A DNA stretch of 64,000 bases, from assembly GCA_947481635.1 (NCBI GenBank), contig CANKHJ010000001.1, positions 23,528 to 87,527 on the forward strand, given 5' to 3'. Shown here piece after piece: positions 36,611 to 46,388 of the stretch; the first letter of the stretch is position 1, and every line of letters begins with the position of its first letter. The DNA is from Bradyrhizobiaceae bacterium (GTDB lineage Bacteria > Pseudomonadota > Alphaproteobacteria > Rhizobiales > Xanthobacteraceae). The notes below the pieces were generated by a model that saw only the letters and a list, made by a program, of their open reading frames with translations, searched no databases and was not told the origin of the DNA. Made by a program: the position numbers and the translations under genes.

Positions 36611-37282
36611 ATGGCCTTGATCCGACCGACACCGACCGCAGCAATCCTGATCGCCACGGGCGTCGTCGCCGTCGGCGTATCGGCTTGGGCCTGGACCTGG
36701 TCGCGTGCCGAGCGGCCAGCCGACATCGTGGCGCTGCGCTTTTTCGTCGGCGAGCCGTAGCCGCCGTCATCGGGACTGCAGCCTTATATCGCGCGGATCC
36801 TGGCGAGCGCGGCGCTGCATTTCGATCCCGCTTTTGTCTCCGCCCCGCAAGCGCTCCCCGCGCTGACCTCCGTCGACCTGACCACGGCCGAGGCGCTGGA
36901 GCTTGCGCTCAGCCTTCCCGCGCCCCGGCCGGCGTCGTCTGCCGCGTTGACTCCACCGGCCGAACAAGTGCCGCTTCCGCTGCCGCGCCCGCGGCGCTGG
37001 AGCCGCTTCATTCCGGACGACCATGTGTTCAATGAGGCGCAGATCGTCAGCTTCGAGCAGCGACTCAAACTCACCGGAGAACAGCAGCGGCTTTGGGAGA
37101 TCGTGGAATTGGAGCTTCGCGCCTTGTCATGGCGGCGTGCTCCCGCCGGAAGCAGCGCCCGCCCCACCTTGGACATCAGCGCACTCCAGAGGTTGAAATT
37201 CGCATTCGACCGATTGGTGCAGGAATTGCGGGATGAGCAAAAGCGCGAAGTGCGGCAATTGATGGGAATCGTCGGCCTGTGA
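36611..37282 (+). pseudogene. membrane-anchored protein gene interrupted by an in-frame amber codon
   Basis: Codons 1-49 encode a short N-terminus with a membrane segment (ILIATGVVAVGVSAWAW), then TAG at 36758-36760. The same frame stays open from there to 37282 and encodes a region like a family of Hyphomicrobiales proteins of about 200-250 residues (VFNEAQIVSFEQRLKLTGEQ ... EQKREVRQLMGIVGL). The only start codon after the TAG is a TTG at 36947, so the two parts most simply form one gene of 223 codons broken by CAG to TAG. A sequencing error, readthrough, or two short genes remain possible. Confidence 0.6.
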
Positions 37283-37335
37283 ACGCGACCGGTCCGCGCG
37301 GAGAATCGGATAGAATGACAGCCGAGGAGCCGGCA

Positions 37336-37821
37336 ATGGCAGAAACTGACAATCCCGGTGTGATCGCGCCGCCACCGCTGATCGCGGGCGCGACGGTCTT
37401 GCTCGGGCTCATCCTCGACTGGGTGCTGCCGGCCTATATCCTCATCATTGTGCTGCCGCTTGAGGCGCGCATCGTCGTCGGGGTGTTACTGATCGGCGGC
37501 GGCGCATGGCTAGCCATCATGGCCGAACGCGCGTTCAAGGCCGTCGACACCAACGTGCCGCCGTGGAAGCCCTCGCTCAATCTCGCTGCGTCCGGTCCGT
37601 ATCATTATATGCGCAACCCGATGTATGTCGGCACCGCGCTGACTATCGCCGGCATCGGCGTTGCATTGGCGTCGGATTGGACGCTGGTGCTGCTGGTCCC
37701 CGCGGGACTGCTGCTGCATTACGGCGTGGTGTTGCGCGAGGAGCGCTATCTGGAAGCGAAGTTCGGCGACGATTATCGCCGCTTCAAGGCCGCCGTGCCG
37801 CGCTATGGCTGGCCGGTGTAG
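37336..37821 (+). CDS. isoprenylcysteine carboxyl methyltransferase-like membrane protein
   Basis: 161-residue integral membrane protein of the ICMT/PEMT group. Three to four hydrophobic segments precede the SAM-binding motif GPYHYMRNPMYVG (about 85-97) and the C-terminal EERYLEAKFGDDYRRFKAAVPRY. Substrate unknown; bacterial members methylate lipids or small molecules. ATG 37336 has GAGGAG six bases upstream. Other starts are ATG 37315 and a GTG at 37279 that overlaps the stop of the amber-split gene (GTGA), so the two may be coupled. Confidence 0.88.
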   Translation: MAETDNPGVIAPPPLIAGATVLLGLILDWVLPAYILIIVLPLEARIVVGVLLIGGGAWLAIMAERAFKAVDTNVPPWKPSLNLAASGPYHYMRNPMYVGTALTIAGIGVALASDWTLVLLVPAGLLLHYGVVLREERYLEAKFGDDYRRFKAAVPRYGWPV

Positions 37822-37830
37822 TCACGCCTT

Positions 37831-37866
37831 CATTCCGGGGCGCGCGCGACGCGCCAACCCGGAATG
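37831..37866. repeat. palindromic repeat after parE
   Basis: Arms CATTCCGGG (37831-37839) and CCCGGAATG (37858-37866), with inner GC-rich pairing around GCGCG/CGCGC. It lies between the convergent methyltransferase and parE genes. The CATTCCGGGGCGCG type is, from memory, a frequent intergenic repeat in this group and may also act as a terminator. Confidence 0.65.
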
Positions 37867-37873
37867 ACACGGG

Positions 37874-39937
37874 CTAAACGTCCAGCATTTCTTCGCTGGC
37901 GAATTCCGCGCGTTCCTGGATGAATTCGAAGCGCGACTCGGCCTTGGTGCCCATCAGCCGTTCGACCGAATCCGCCGTGCCTTCGCGGTCCGCGTCGGCG
38001 AGTTGCACCCGCAGCAGCATGCGCTTGCGCGGGTCCATGGTGGTCTCCTTGAGCTGCGCCGCCATCATCTCGCCCAGCCCCTTGAAGCGGCCTATCTCGA
38101 CGTTGGCGTTGGCGTGGAATTCCTTCTTGAGCAGTTGCTCCTTGTGCGCATCGTCGCGCGCATAGAACACCTTGCCGCCATGCGAGAGTCGATAGAGCGG
38201 CGGCACCGCGAGATAAAGGTGCCCGTCGTCGATCAGCTTCGGCATCTGCCGGTAGAAGAACGTGATCAGCAGCGAGGCGATATGCGCGCCGTCAACATCG
38301 GCGTCGGTCATGATGATGACCTTCTCGTAGCGCAGTCCGTCCTCACGATAATGATTGCCGGTGCCGCAGCCGAGCGCCTGGGTGAGATCGGCGAGTTGCT
38401 GGTTCTGCGCGAACTTGTCCTTGCCGGCGGAGGCCACGTTGAGGATTTTTCCGCGTAGCGGCAGGATCGCCTGCGATGCGCGATCGCGTGCCTGCTTGGC
38501 GCTGCCGCCGGCGCTGTCGCCTTCGACGATGAAGATTTCCGAACCCTGCGACGCGGAATTGGTGCAGTCGGCGAGCTTGCCGGGGAGGCGCAGCTTGCGC
38601 ACCGCGCTCTTGCGCGCGATGTCCTTTTCCTGGCGGCGGCGGATGCGTTCGTCGGCGCGTTCCACCACCCAGTCGAGCAGCTTGTTGGCCTGGATCTGGT
38701 TGCCGGCGAGCCAGTGATCGAACGGGTCACGCACCGCCTGTTCGACGATCTTGGTGGCCTTCTCGGTGGCGAGGCGGTCCTTGGTCTGGCCCTGGAATTC
38801 CGGCTCGCGGATGAACACCGACACCATGCAGCCGGCGCCGGTCATGACGTCTTCGGCGGTGATACCGGCCGCGCGCTTGCCTTGCCCGGTGCGCTCGGCG
38901 TGATCCTTCAGCCCGCGCAGCAGCGCGCTGCGAAAGCCGGACTCATGCGTGCCGCCATCGGCGGTTGGCACGGTGTTGCAATAGGAGGAAAGGAAGCCGT
39001 CGGCATCGACGGTCCACACTGCGGCCCATTCGACCGCGCCATTCGAACCCGGCTTGCCGGACTTGCCGGTAAAAATGTCGGGATGGACCAGCGTATTTCC
39101 TTCGACTTGGGCGGCGACGTAATCCTTCAGGCCGTCGGGGAAGTGGAAGGTGCTTTCGGCCGGAACGCCTTCGATGCCGGTCAGCAATTCCGGAGCGCAA
39201 TGCCAGCGGATCTCGACGCCGCCGAACAGATAGGCCTTGGCGCGCGCCATCTTGAACACGCGCTGCGGGTTGAAGCGGGCGCCCTCGCGGAAGATCTGCG
39301 CGTCGGGCTTGAACCGCACCTTGGTGCCGCGCCGGTTCGCAACCTTGCCGAGCTCCTCCAGCTTGCCCTTCGGCACGCCGCGCTCGAACACCATGCGATA
39401 GAGTTGGCCGCCGCGCGCGACCTCGACTTCGGTCCGCTCGGACAGCGCATTCACCACCGACACGCCGACGCCGTGCAGGCCGCCGGAGGTCTCGTAGACC
39501 TTGGACTCGAATTTGCCGCCCGCGTGCAGCGTGCACATGATCACTTCGAGCGCGGACTTTTTCGGGAATTTCGGATGCGGATCGACCGGCATGCCGCGGC
39601 CATTGTCAGTGACGGTGATGTAGCCGTCGGCGCCGAGCTCGACCTCGATGAACGTGGCGTGGCCGGCCAGCGCCTCGTCCATCGAATTGTCGATGGTCTC
39701 GGCGAACAGATGATGCAGCGCCTTCTCGTCGGTGCCGCCGATATACATGCCGGGCCGGCGCCGCACCGGCTCCAGACCCTCGAGCACCTCGATGTCACGG
39801 GCGGTGTAGTCGGAATCCCCGGAACCTGAGGAACGCGGCGCTTTGGCGGGGGTTGGGCGGCGGGCGGGGGCTTGCGCGAACAGGTCTTCGGGAGCGGGGG
39901 CCTTTTTTGCGGCTGCTTTTATTGCGTTCTTGGCCAT
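37874..39937 (-). CDS. parE: DNA topoisomerase IV subunit B
   Basis: 687 residues; the ATPase and TOPRIM subunit that decatenates daughter chromosomes. A disordered basic N-terminus (1-45) is followed by the GHKL ATPase (IDNSMDEALAGHA, DNGRGMPVD, GGLHGVGVSVVNALS), the transducer domain, the TOPRIM box with EGDSAGGSAK and DADVDGAHI, and the C-terminal ParE tail. The spacing and the GTDEKALHHL signature fit ParE rather than GyrB. Single gene, convergent with the methyltransferase. Confidence 0.94.
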   Translation of the reverse strand: MAKNAIKAAAKKAPAPEDLFAQAPARRPTPAKAPRSSGSGDSDYTARDIEVLEGLEPVRRRPGMYIGGTDEKALHHLFAETIDNSMDEALAGHATFIEVELGADGYITVTDNGRGMPVDPHPKFPKKSALEVIMCTLHAGGKFESKVYETSGGLHGVGVSVVNALSERTEVEVARGGQLYRMVFERGVPKGKLEELGKVANRRGTKVRFKPDAQIFREGARFNPQRVFKMARAKAYLFGGVEIRWHCAPELLTGIEGVPAESTFHFPDGLKDYVAAQVEGNTLVHPDIFTGKSGKPGSNGAVEWAAVWTVDADGFLSSYCNTVPTADGGTHESGFRSALLRGLKDHAERTGQGKRAAGITAEDVMTGAGCMVSVFIREPEFQGQTKDRLATEKATKIVEQAVRDPFDHWLAGNQIQANKLLDWVVERADERIRRRQEKDIARKSAVRKLRLPGKLADCTNSASQGSEIFIVEGDSAGGSAKQARDRASQAILPLRGKILNVASAGKDKFAQNQQLADLTQALGCGTGNHYREDGLRYEKVIIMTDADVDGAHIASLLITFFYRQMPKLIDDGHLYLAVPPLYRLSHGGKVFYARDDAHKEQLLKKEFHANANVEIGRFKGLGEMMAAQLKETTMDPRKRMLLRVQLADADREGTADSVERLMGTKAESRFEFIQERAEFASEEMLDV

Positions 39938-40032
39938 ATTGTCATCGGTAAGAGGGACGAATCGAGCACGGATTATGCCACGCCCGTGGCTAGAACATGA
40001 CCGCCAGATCGTGACCGCCTGAAGGGATCGCC

Positions 40033-40569
40033 ATGTTTGCCAGTATCGAAGCCTATGGTCACCTGATCATCGAATTCGTGCGTACCCATCAAGCCTGGGC
40101 CGCGCCGATCATGTTCCTGCTCGCATTTGGCGAGTCTCTGGCCTTCATTTCGTTGCTGATCCCGGCATGGGCGGCTCTGGTCGGGATCGGGGCGATGATC
40201 GGCCCGAGCGGTCTCAATTTCTGGCCGCTCTGGGTTGCAGGCGCGGTCGGCGCGGCGCTGGGGGATTGGCTGTCCTACTGGGTCGGACAGAAGCTTGAGC
40301 ACGCCGTGTTTAATGTCTGGCCGCTGTCGCGCCACCCGGAACTGCTTCCGAAGGGGGAGGCCTTCGTCAAGAAATGGGGCGTGCTCGCGATCTATATCGG
40401 GCGCTTTTCCGGGCCGCTGCGCGCCTCGGTGCCGCTGATCGCCGGTATTTTCCAGATGCCGTATTGGAGTTTTCAGGTCGCGAATTTCACCTCGGCGTTC
40501 ATCTGGGCCGGGGTGCTGCTGCTGTTCGGGGACGTGATCACCAAGGTTTTCGCCTGGATCTGGGGCTGA
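40033..40569 (+). CDS. DedA family (VTT domain) membrane protein
   Basis: 178-residue inner-membrane protein with four to five hydrophobic segments. Family motifs are the acidic F-x-E-S region (LAFGESLAFISLLIP), G-D-W-x2-Y-W-x-G (about 76-85) and the Gly/Arg-rich GRFSGPLRASVPLIAG. DedA members act as lipid (undecaprenyl phosphate) flippases or in membrane homeostasis. Divergent from parE. Confidence 0.9.
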   Translation: MFASIEAYGHLIIEFVRTHQAWAAPIMFLLAFGESLAFISLLIPAWAALVGIGAMIGPSGLNFWPLWVAGAVGAALGDWLSYWVGQKLEHAVFNVWPLSRHPELLPKGEAFVKKWGVLAIYIGRFSGPLRASVPLIAGIFQMPYWSFQVANFTSAFIWAGVLLLFGDVITKVFAWIWG

Positions 40570-40682
40570 ACCGCTAGCCCTTCCTGCGTCAATTGGGCCG
40601 CGGAATAATCGGTCCGTTCGGCGGTTCTGTCTGGGGAATCGCGCGGTCGCGGGACGGCCGGCGATACAACAGGGAGGACGTT

Positions 40683-41672
40683 ATGACCGAACTCACGCGC
40701 CGTTCGCTGTTGGCCGGCACCGCCGCTGCCGCCGCTCTGCCACTGGCTGGAATTGTGCCAACTGACGCCGCTGCGCCACTGTCTGGAAAACAAGCGCCGG
40801 GATTCTATCGCTATAAAGTTGGGACAATGGAGGTCACCGCGGTCACGGATGGACTCACCATTGGGCCGCTCTCTGATACTTACGTGGCGAATGCTTCCAA
40901 AGACGCCGTCAATGCAGCTCTGGAAGCCGGTTTCATGGCGCGGGACCGGGCCACACAACCCTACACGCCGGTGGTTGTGAACACCGGCGGCAAACTCGTC
41001 GTGATCGACACCGGCTTAGGACCGGCCATGCTCCAGCAGAGCAAGGGGACAGCCGGTCAATTCCAGACGAACCTGGCTGCCGCTGGCATCGACCGCATGG
41101 CGGTGGATGCTGTGGTGATCTCGCATTTCCACGGCGACCATATCAATGGATTGATCGGCCCCGACGGCGGCGCGGCCTATCCGAACGCGGAAGTCATGGT
41201 GCCGGCGGCGGAATACAAATTCTGGATGGACGACGGGAACATGAGCCGCGCTGCTGATGCGGCGAAGCCTGCATTCCAGAACGCACGCCGCGTCTTCGGT
41301 GTGGTCGGTAGCAAAGTGACGCAATACGATCCAGGCAAGGACGTCGCTCCTGGGATCACGTCGGTCTCGTCGCCTGGGCATACCGTCGGTCATTGCTCCT
41401 ACATCGTGGCTGCCGGGTCCGACCGGGTCCTGGTTCAGGTCGACATCACCGCCGGCATGGCTCAGCTCTTCGTGCGCAACCCCGAGTGGCAATTCGGCTT
41501 CGACATGGACAAGCAACTGGCGGTGCAGACGCGCCGCAAGCTGTATGACATGGCGGTCGCGGAGAAAATGCTTGTGCAAGGATTCCACTTCCCGTTCCCA
41601 GGGATCGCCAATATCGAAAAGGACGGAAACGGCTACCGCCTCGTACCGATATTTTGGAATCCGACGATTTGA
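40683..41672 (+). CDS. metallo-beta-lactamase-fold hydrolase with Tat signal
   Basis: 329-residue MBL-fold enzyme. The N-terminus carries the twin-arginine signal TRRSLLAG followed by an Ala-rich hydrophobic segment (about 8-32), so export is by Tat. The metal motif HFHGDH gives His148, His150, Asp152 and His153. Substrate unknown; lactonases and quinoprotein-relay-type hydrolases share this outline. GGGAGG lies about six bases before ATG 40683. It stands alone, followed by a hairpin. Confidence 0.9.
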   Translation: MTELTRRSLLAGTAAAAALPLAGIVPTDAAAPLSGKQAPGFYRYKVGTMEVTAVTDGLTIGPLSDTYVANASKDAVNAALEAGFMARDRATQPYTPVVVNTGGKLVVIDTGLGPAMLQQSKGTAGQFQTNLAAAGIDRMAVDAVVISHFHGDHINGLIGPDGGAAYPNAEVMVPAAEYKFWMDDGNMSRAADAAKPAFQNARRVFGVVGSKVTQYDPGKDVAPGITSVSSPGHTVGHCSYIVAAGSDRVLVQVDITAGMAQLFVRNPEWQFGFDMDKQLAVQTRRKLYDMAVAEKMLVQGFHFPFPGIANIEKDGNGYRLVPIFWNPTI

Positions 41673-41686
41673 GTCGTTTCGAAACG

Positions 41687-41713
41687 GAAGGCCGTCCCGG
41701 TCGGATGGCCTTC
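41687..41713 (+). terminator. terminator-like hairpin after the MBL gene
   Basis: 11-bp stem GAAGGCCGTCC / GGATGGCCTTC with one G-U pair and a 5-base loop, 14 bases after the stop codon. The following TCATTG is only weakly T-rich, so the call is moderate. Confidence 0.6.
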
Positions 41714-41928
41714 TCATTGACGCGTCGCGTGCGCCCGACTATATGCGCGGCCATGACGACGATCCGCACCCAACGCCGCGCCCGCCACCGCCGTATCTCG
41801 GCGGCATTGGTGCGTGGTCGTGCGTGATCACCTGCCGTGCCGCCGGAGACTGCTCCGCGGCCTCGTCTTTCCCTAAAATCCGCGGTGTATCCTCAGTCTC
41901 TCCCTAGAGTCTGCCAGGAGATTCGCCC

Positions 41929-42567
41929 GTGTATGTTCCTCCGCTGTTTCGCACCGACCGCGCCGCCTGCCTCGCCTTCGCGGCGACGCGCGGCTTCGGC
42001 CTCGTTGTCGCGATCGACCGCGGGCGGCCGGTCGCATCGTCGTTGCCGTTTTACTTGAGCTATCTCGACGATGGCACTCCGTGCGCGGCGTTTCACGTGG
42101 CGCGCGGCAATCCCCTGGTCGCGCTCGCGGCAGAGGGTGGCAGTTGGCTGATCGCGGTCAACGGCGCCGACGCCTACGTGTCGCCGGACTGGTATCAAAG
42201 TCCGGATCAGGTGCCGACGTGGCTCTATGAGACCGTGCATCTGTCGGGTCCGGCGCGGCTGATGCGGCCGGAGGGGCTGCGCGAGCATCTCGACCAATTG
42301 AGCGAAACCTTCGAGCGCCAGCTCGCGCCGAAGCCGATCTGGTCGGCGGACAAGGTCGCGCCGGCACGCCGCGAGGCCTTGATGAAAGCGATCGTCGGCA
42401 TCGAGGTCGATATCGAAACGGTCGAGGGCAGCGCCAAGCTCAATCAGAACAAATCCGATGCGGACTTTGCCTCGGTGGTCACGCAGTTGCGCTGCAACGA
42501 CCGCGCGATGAATCACGAAATCGCCACGCGCATGGTCGCTTTGCGCCCGCAACTGACATACGAATAG
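41929..42567 (+). CDS. FMN-binding PaiB-family protein
   Basis: 212 residues of the split-barrel flavin-binding fold. The N-terminal MYVPPLFR and the segments PFYL, AAFHVARGNP and SWYQS-like SPDWYQSPDQVPTW are typical of PaiB-type negative regulators or FMN-binding proteins. Function in alphaproteobacteria is not settled. The start is GTG 41929 with AGGAG eight bases upstream. argC follows after 18 bases, probably in one transcript. Confidence 0.88.
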   Translation: MYVPPLFRTDRAACLAFAATRGFGLVVAIDRGRPVASSLPFYLSYLDDGTPCAAFHVARGNPLVALAAEGGSWLIAVNGADAYVSPDWYQSPDQVPTWLYETVHLSGPARLMRPEGLREHLDQLSETFERQLAPKPIWSADKVAPARREALMKAIVGIEVDIETVEGSAKLNQNKSDADFASVVTQLRCNDRAMNHEIATRMVALRPQLTYE

Positions 42568-42585
42568 CACTCAAGGAAAACGGTC

Positions 42586-43641
42586 ATGGCCATCAAAGCG
42601 AAAGTCGGCATCCTCGGCGCCTCCGGCTATACCGGCGCGGAGCTGGTGCGCCTGCTCATCAATCATCCGAATGTCGAGATCGTGCTGCTCACTGCCGACC
42701 GGCGCGCCGGGCAGGAGATGCGCCAGGTGTTTCCGCAATTCACGCCGGTGAAGCTCCCGACCCTGGTCTCGATCGACGCGGTCGATTGGGCCAAGGCCGA
42801 TATCGACCTGATCTTCTGCGCGCTGCCGCATGCGACGACACAGAAGGTGATCAAGGACCTGCTCGGCAAGGCGCCGAAGATCAAGGTGGTCGATCTCTCG
42901 GCCGACTTCCGGCTGCATGATCCGGCGGCGTATCAGCGCTGGTATAAGCACGAGCATTCCGCGCTCGAATTGCAGAAGGAGGCGATCTACGGCCTGGTTG
43001 AGGTCTATCGCGACAAGATCAAGAGCGCGCGGCTGGTCGCCAATCCGGGCTGCTACACCACCTGCGCGCAATTGCCGTTGCTGCCGCTGATCAAGGCGCA
43101 GGCGATCGATCTCGACAATATCGTGGTCGATGCGAAATCCGGCATGACCGGCGCGGGGCGTTCGGCCAAGGAAGAGATGCTGTTCTCTGAAGTCTCCGAG
43201 GGCTTCCACGCCTATGGCGTCGGCCATCACCGCCACATGGCCGAGCTGGATCAGGAATTCTCACTGGCTGCCGGACGCGAGGTGATCGTGAGCTTCACGC
43301 CGCACCTCTTGCCGATGAATCGCGGCATCCTCTCGACCATCTATGTGCAGAGTAAGAATAAATCCGCCGAGGACATGCACGCGATCCTGTCGAAGGCCTA
43401 CGCGAACGAACCATTCGTGCATGTGCTGCCGTTCGGTGAAATGCCCCAGACGCGTCACGTGCGCGGCTCCAACATGACCTTCATCGGCGTGCAGAAGGAC
43501 CGCATCGCAGGCCGCGCGATTATCTGCTCGGTGCTCGACAACCTCACCAAGGGCGCGTCGGGCCAGGCGATCCAGAACATGAACCTGATGCTGGGTTATC
43601 CCGAGACGACCGGGATAGAGCAGGTCGGGCTGTTTCCGTAG
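42586..43641 (+). CDS. argC: N-acetyl-gamma-glutamyl-phosphate reductase
   Basis: 351-residue enzyme of arginine synthesis that reduces N-acetylglutamyl-phosphate to the semialdehyde with NADPH. The Rossmann motif [10 protein letters not shown] is at 11-20, and the catalytic Cys156 is in [16 protein letters not shown] is the conserved C-terminal histidine region. Length matches type 1 ArgC. 18 bases downstream of the PaiB-like gene and convergent with the toxin gene. Confidence 0.96.
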   Translation: MAIKAKVGILGASGYTGAELVRLLINHPNVEIVLLTADRRAGQEMRQVFPQFTPVKLPTLVSIDAVDWAKADIDLIFCALPHATTQKVIKDLLGKAPKIKVVDLSADFRLHDPAAYQRWYKHEHSALELQKEAIYGLVEVYRDKIKSARLVANPGCYTTCAQLPLLPLIKAQAIDLDNIVVDAKSGMTGAGRSAKEEMLFSEVSEGFHAYGVGHHRHMAELDQEFSLAAGREVIVSFTPHLLPMNRGILSTIYVQSKNKSAEDMHAILSKAYANEPFVHVLPFGEMPQTRHVRGSNMTFIGVQKDRIAGRAIICSVLDNLTKGASGQAIQNMNLMLGYPETTGIEQVGLFP

Positions 43642-43648
43642 GGAGAGA

Positions 43649-44050
43649 TCAAACGCGAGCATCCTGGCGTTCGAGGGGGTGTCGCCATCGCAATAGTGTC
43701 TGATCAGCGGTCACCAGCTTGGCGTTGTTCGCGATAGCAGTCGCCATGATGAATCGGTCGGCCGGATCGCCGGGTAAATCTTTTAGGTCGACGGAGAGCA
43801 AGGCGGTCACGCCATCGATCGGCAACTCTTTCGCCCCGGCAGCGAGAAAGTCCCGCCGCAAGATCTGAGGCGTGTCGCTGAGTTTGAGCCGCTCTTTTGC
43901 GAAGAGCAGGGCGACTTCCCAAAATGTAATTGCGCTGACTACGAGACTGCCGTCGGCTCGCGCCGCCGCGATTATTGAGCGGCTTGTCGGTCCAAGGGCC
44001 GTGTCATTATTTGCGGACCAAATGACGACGTGAGTGTCGACAAGGATCAC
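43649..44050 (-). CDS. PIN-domain toxin (VapC-like)
   Basis: 133 residues. PIN nuclease acidic residues are visible in VDTHVVIW (Asp near the start), EVALLF (Glu), DPADRFIMATA (Asp) and TADQTL. Such toxins cut specific RNAs until neutralised by the antitoxin. The GTG at 44050 overlaps the antitoxin stop as GTGA and gives the usual M-ILVDTHV N-terminus; an ATG at 44065 would add five residues. The pair lies between argC and phaC and looks like an inserted module. Confidence 0.85.
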   Translation of the reverse strand: MILVDTHVVIWSANNDTALGPTSRSIIAAARADGSLVVSAITFWEVALLFAKERLKLSDTPQILRRDFLAAGAKELPIDGVTALLSVDLKDLPGDPADRFIMATAIANNAKLVTADQTLLRWRHPLERQDARV

Positions 44051-44280
44051 TTCATCGCGTCCCATTCGACATCAAGCGGAGAAATGATGTCGCCGATGAT
44101 CGTCACTCGATCTTTCCAAACGCCGAACAATTCCGGCTTCTTGGCGGGCTTATGCGGTACGAGGTCCGCGACAGGTTCGCCATTCTTTGTGACCACGATT
44201 GTTTCACCTGTGGCCGCGACTTCGTCCATCAGCGCGAGGCATTTGGCCTTGAACTCTGATGCTTTGATGGTTTTGCTCAT
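44047..44280 (-). CDS. Phd/YefM-type antitoxin
   Basis: 77 residues. The N-terminal EFKAKCLALMDEV and ETIVVTKNGEPVADLVP match the Phd/YefM DNA-binding fold, and the C-terminus should wrap the toxin. Its stop overlaps the toxin start by four bases. Two adjacent 12-bp palindromes at 44290-44314 directly upstream suggest autorepression by the toxin-antitoxin complex. Confidence 0.88.
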   Translation of the reverse strand: MSKTIKASEFKAKCLALMDEVAATGETIVVTKNGEPVADLVPHKPAKKPELFGVWKDRVTIIGDIISPLDVEWDAMK

Positions 44281-44289
44281 TTCGGCTTC

Positions 44290-44314
44290 TGACCATAGTC
44301 AATGACCATGGTCA
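44290..44314. promoter_or_regulatory. candidate operator of the toxin-antitoxin pair
   Basis: Two near-identical palindromes in tandem, TGACCATAGTCA (44290-44301) and TGACCATGGTCA (44303-44314), 13 bases apart and just 10 bases before the antitoxin start codon. The second extends to the perfect 14-mer ATGACCATGGTCAT. The arrangement fits cooperative binding by Phd-type antitoxin dimers. Confidence 0.7.
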
Positions 44315-44337
44315 TATAGGCCAAAATCACTGTGTTT

Positions 44338-46137
44338 TCAATCCCGTACCCGCACGTACCGCCCCGGCGCATCCTCGATCGGGGTGACCTTGCCACCACC
44401 GGGGATGCGCGCCTTAACCTGTGCCGCGTCCTGCTTCTTCAGCCAGGCGAACCAGTGCGGCCACCACGAGCCGGGATGTTCCTTGGCCTTGTTGAGCCAG
44501 GATTCGATGTCGTCGCCCTTCGGCTTGGCCCCGGTCCAGTATTGATACTTGTTCTTGCTGACCGGATTGACCACGCCGGCGATGTGGCCGGAGCCGGTCA
44601 CGACGAAGGTCACCGGCCCGCCGAAGGATTGCGAGCCGAGCATCACCGATTTCGCGGGCGCGATATGGTCCTCGCGGGTGGCGAGATTGTAGATCGGGAT
44701 CGTCACCTTCTTGAGATCGATCGGCTTGCCGGCGATTTGCATTTCGCCCTTGGATAGCCGGTTATCGAGATAGCAGTTGCGCAGATAGAACGAATGGTTC
44801 GCGGCCGGCATCCGCGTCGCGTCGGAATTCCAGTAGAGCAGGTCGAACGGCAGCGGCTCGCGCCCCTTGAGATAATTGTTGATCACATAAGGCCAGACCA
44901 GGTCGTTCGAGCGCAGCATGTTGAAAGCATTCGCCATCTTGCTGCCTTCGAGATAGCCGCGCTCGCGCATGTCGCCTTCGAGCGAGGCGATCTGCTCTTC
45001 GTCGACGAACACCTTGAGGTCGCCGGCATGGGTGAAGTCGACCTGGGTCGCGAACAACGTAGCGGATGCAATCCGGGTGCTGCGCTTGGCCGCGAGGTGC
45101 CCCAGCGTGATCGAGAGCAAGGTACCGCCGACGCAGTAACCGGCGGCATGGACCTTGGTCTCGCCGGTGACCTGCTTGATGACGTCAAGCGCCGCCAGCG
45201 GGCCCTCGCGCATGTAATCCTCGAAGCTCTTCTCGGCGAGCTTCGCGTCCGGATTGACCCAGGAGATCACGAACACCGTGAGGCACTGGTCGACGCACCA
45301 CTTGATCAGCGACTTCTCAGGCGTGAGATCGAGCACATAGAATTTGTTGATCCAGGGCGGCACGATCAGCAGCGGCCGCTTCAGCACCGTCTTGGTCGAC
45401 GGCGCATATTGAATGAGCTGCATCAGCGCATTCTCGTAGATCACCTTGCCGGGCGAGAGCGCGAGGTTGCGCCCGACCTCGAAGGCGGTCGCCGACGATT
45501 GCCGGATGCGCAGGTTGCCGCGGCCGCGCTCGATGTCTTCGGCCAGCATGCGCATGCCGCGCACCAGATTGTCGCCGTTCGAACCCAGAGTCTCGCGCAG
45601 GATCTCCGGATTGGTCAGTACAAAATTCGACGGCGCGATCGCGTTGGCGATCTGGCGCACATAGAAATCGGCCTTCTGGCGGGTATGCGGGTCGAGATCC
45701 TTGGCGTCCTGAACCAGATGGTTCGCCCATTGCGCGGTGAGCAGATAGGCCTGCTTGACGAAATCGAAGAACTGGTTCGACGACCATTCCGGATCGTTGA
45801 AGCGCTTGTCGCGCGGATCGGCTTGCGCGGCCGGCGGCATCTCCTGGCCGGCGAGGCGTTTCACCGCGTTGCCCCACAGGTCGAGATAGGCGCGCCCGAG
45901 ACTCGACTGCAACTCGACCGCGCGCTGCGGATCCGAGAGCCAGTATTCGGCGACCTGGCCGAGCGTCTTGACTACGTCGGTCATCTCATTGCTCGGCTTG
46001 GCCTCCGGCTGCCCTTCCTCGCGGGGCTTCAGATAGGCCGCCATGGCCTTGCCACCCTCCTCGAACAGGCGGGCTAGGTTGCTGGCGAACTCCTCGTAAT
46101 CGGAGCCGGCTCTGGTCGGTTCTGTCGGGGCTCTCAC
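44338..46137 (-). CDS. phaC: class I poly(3-hydroxyalkanoate) synthase
   Basis: 599-residue enzyme that polymerises 3-hydroxyacyl-CoA into PHB-type storage granules. The lipase-like box is GYCVGG with the catalytic Cys at about 335; Asp in ATREDHIAP and His in TGSGHIAGV complete the triad. Single-subunit length is class I. No ATG fits: GTG 46137 has AAGGA nine bases upstream, and GTG 46164 would add nine residues. A seven-codon leader frame starting ATG at 46157 ends in TGA overlapping GTG 46137. No phaAB or phasin gene is in the window. Confidence 0.93.
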   Translation of the reverse strand: MRAPTEPTRAGSDYEEFASNLARLFEEGGKAMAAYLKPREEGQPEAKPSNEMTDVVKTLGQVAEYWLSDPQRAVELQSSLGRAYLDLWGNAVKRLAGQEMPPAAQADPRDKRFNDPEWSSNQFFDFVKQAYLLTAQWANHLVQDAKDLDPHTRQKADFYVRQIANAIAPSNFVLTNPEILRETLGSNGDNLVRGMRMLAEDIERGRGNLRIRQSSATAFEVGRNLALSPGKVIYENALMQLIQYAPSTKTVLKRPLLIVPPWINKFYVLDLTPEKSLIKWCVDQCLTVFVISWVNPDAKLAEKSFEDYMREGPLAALDVIKQVTGETKVHAAGYCVGGTLLSITLGHLAAKRSTRIASATLFATQVDFTHAGDLKVFVDEEQIASLEGDMRERGYLEGSKMANAFNMLRSNDLVWPYVINNYLKGREPLPFDLLYWNSDATRMPAANHSFYLRNCYLDNRLSKGEMQIAGKPIDLKKVTIPIYNLATREDHIAPAKSVMLGSQSFGGPVTFVVTGSGHIAGVVNPVSKNKYQYWTGAKPKGDDIESWLNKAKEHPGSWWPHWFAWLKKQDAAQVKARIPGGGKVTPIEDAPGRYVRVRD

Positions 46138-46388
46138 TCGCCTCGGTCCTTGGACATGTCGCACTTGTTTCCGTTCAGTGCCGGCCCTGACATGGCCAGC
46201 GCCGCAACAGGAAGCAAGACGCGTTCCTCCCTGGCTTGGCCTTAACGCTTTGACCCGACAGGATCACGACGCTGGCCACTCCTTCGTTCCGTCATATTAT
46301 CGGATTAGGGCTCGCCGCATGCAATTCGTGGCGTTCAGCCTGGTTACCGGCCGATTTCGGCCGCAACTTAAGGCATTTCGGGGGTGTA

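Noticed and set aside
41752..41826. 24-codon Arg-rich frame upstream of the PaiB-like gene
   Set aside because: Too short, no binding site and no known relative; cannot be told from chance.
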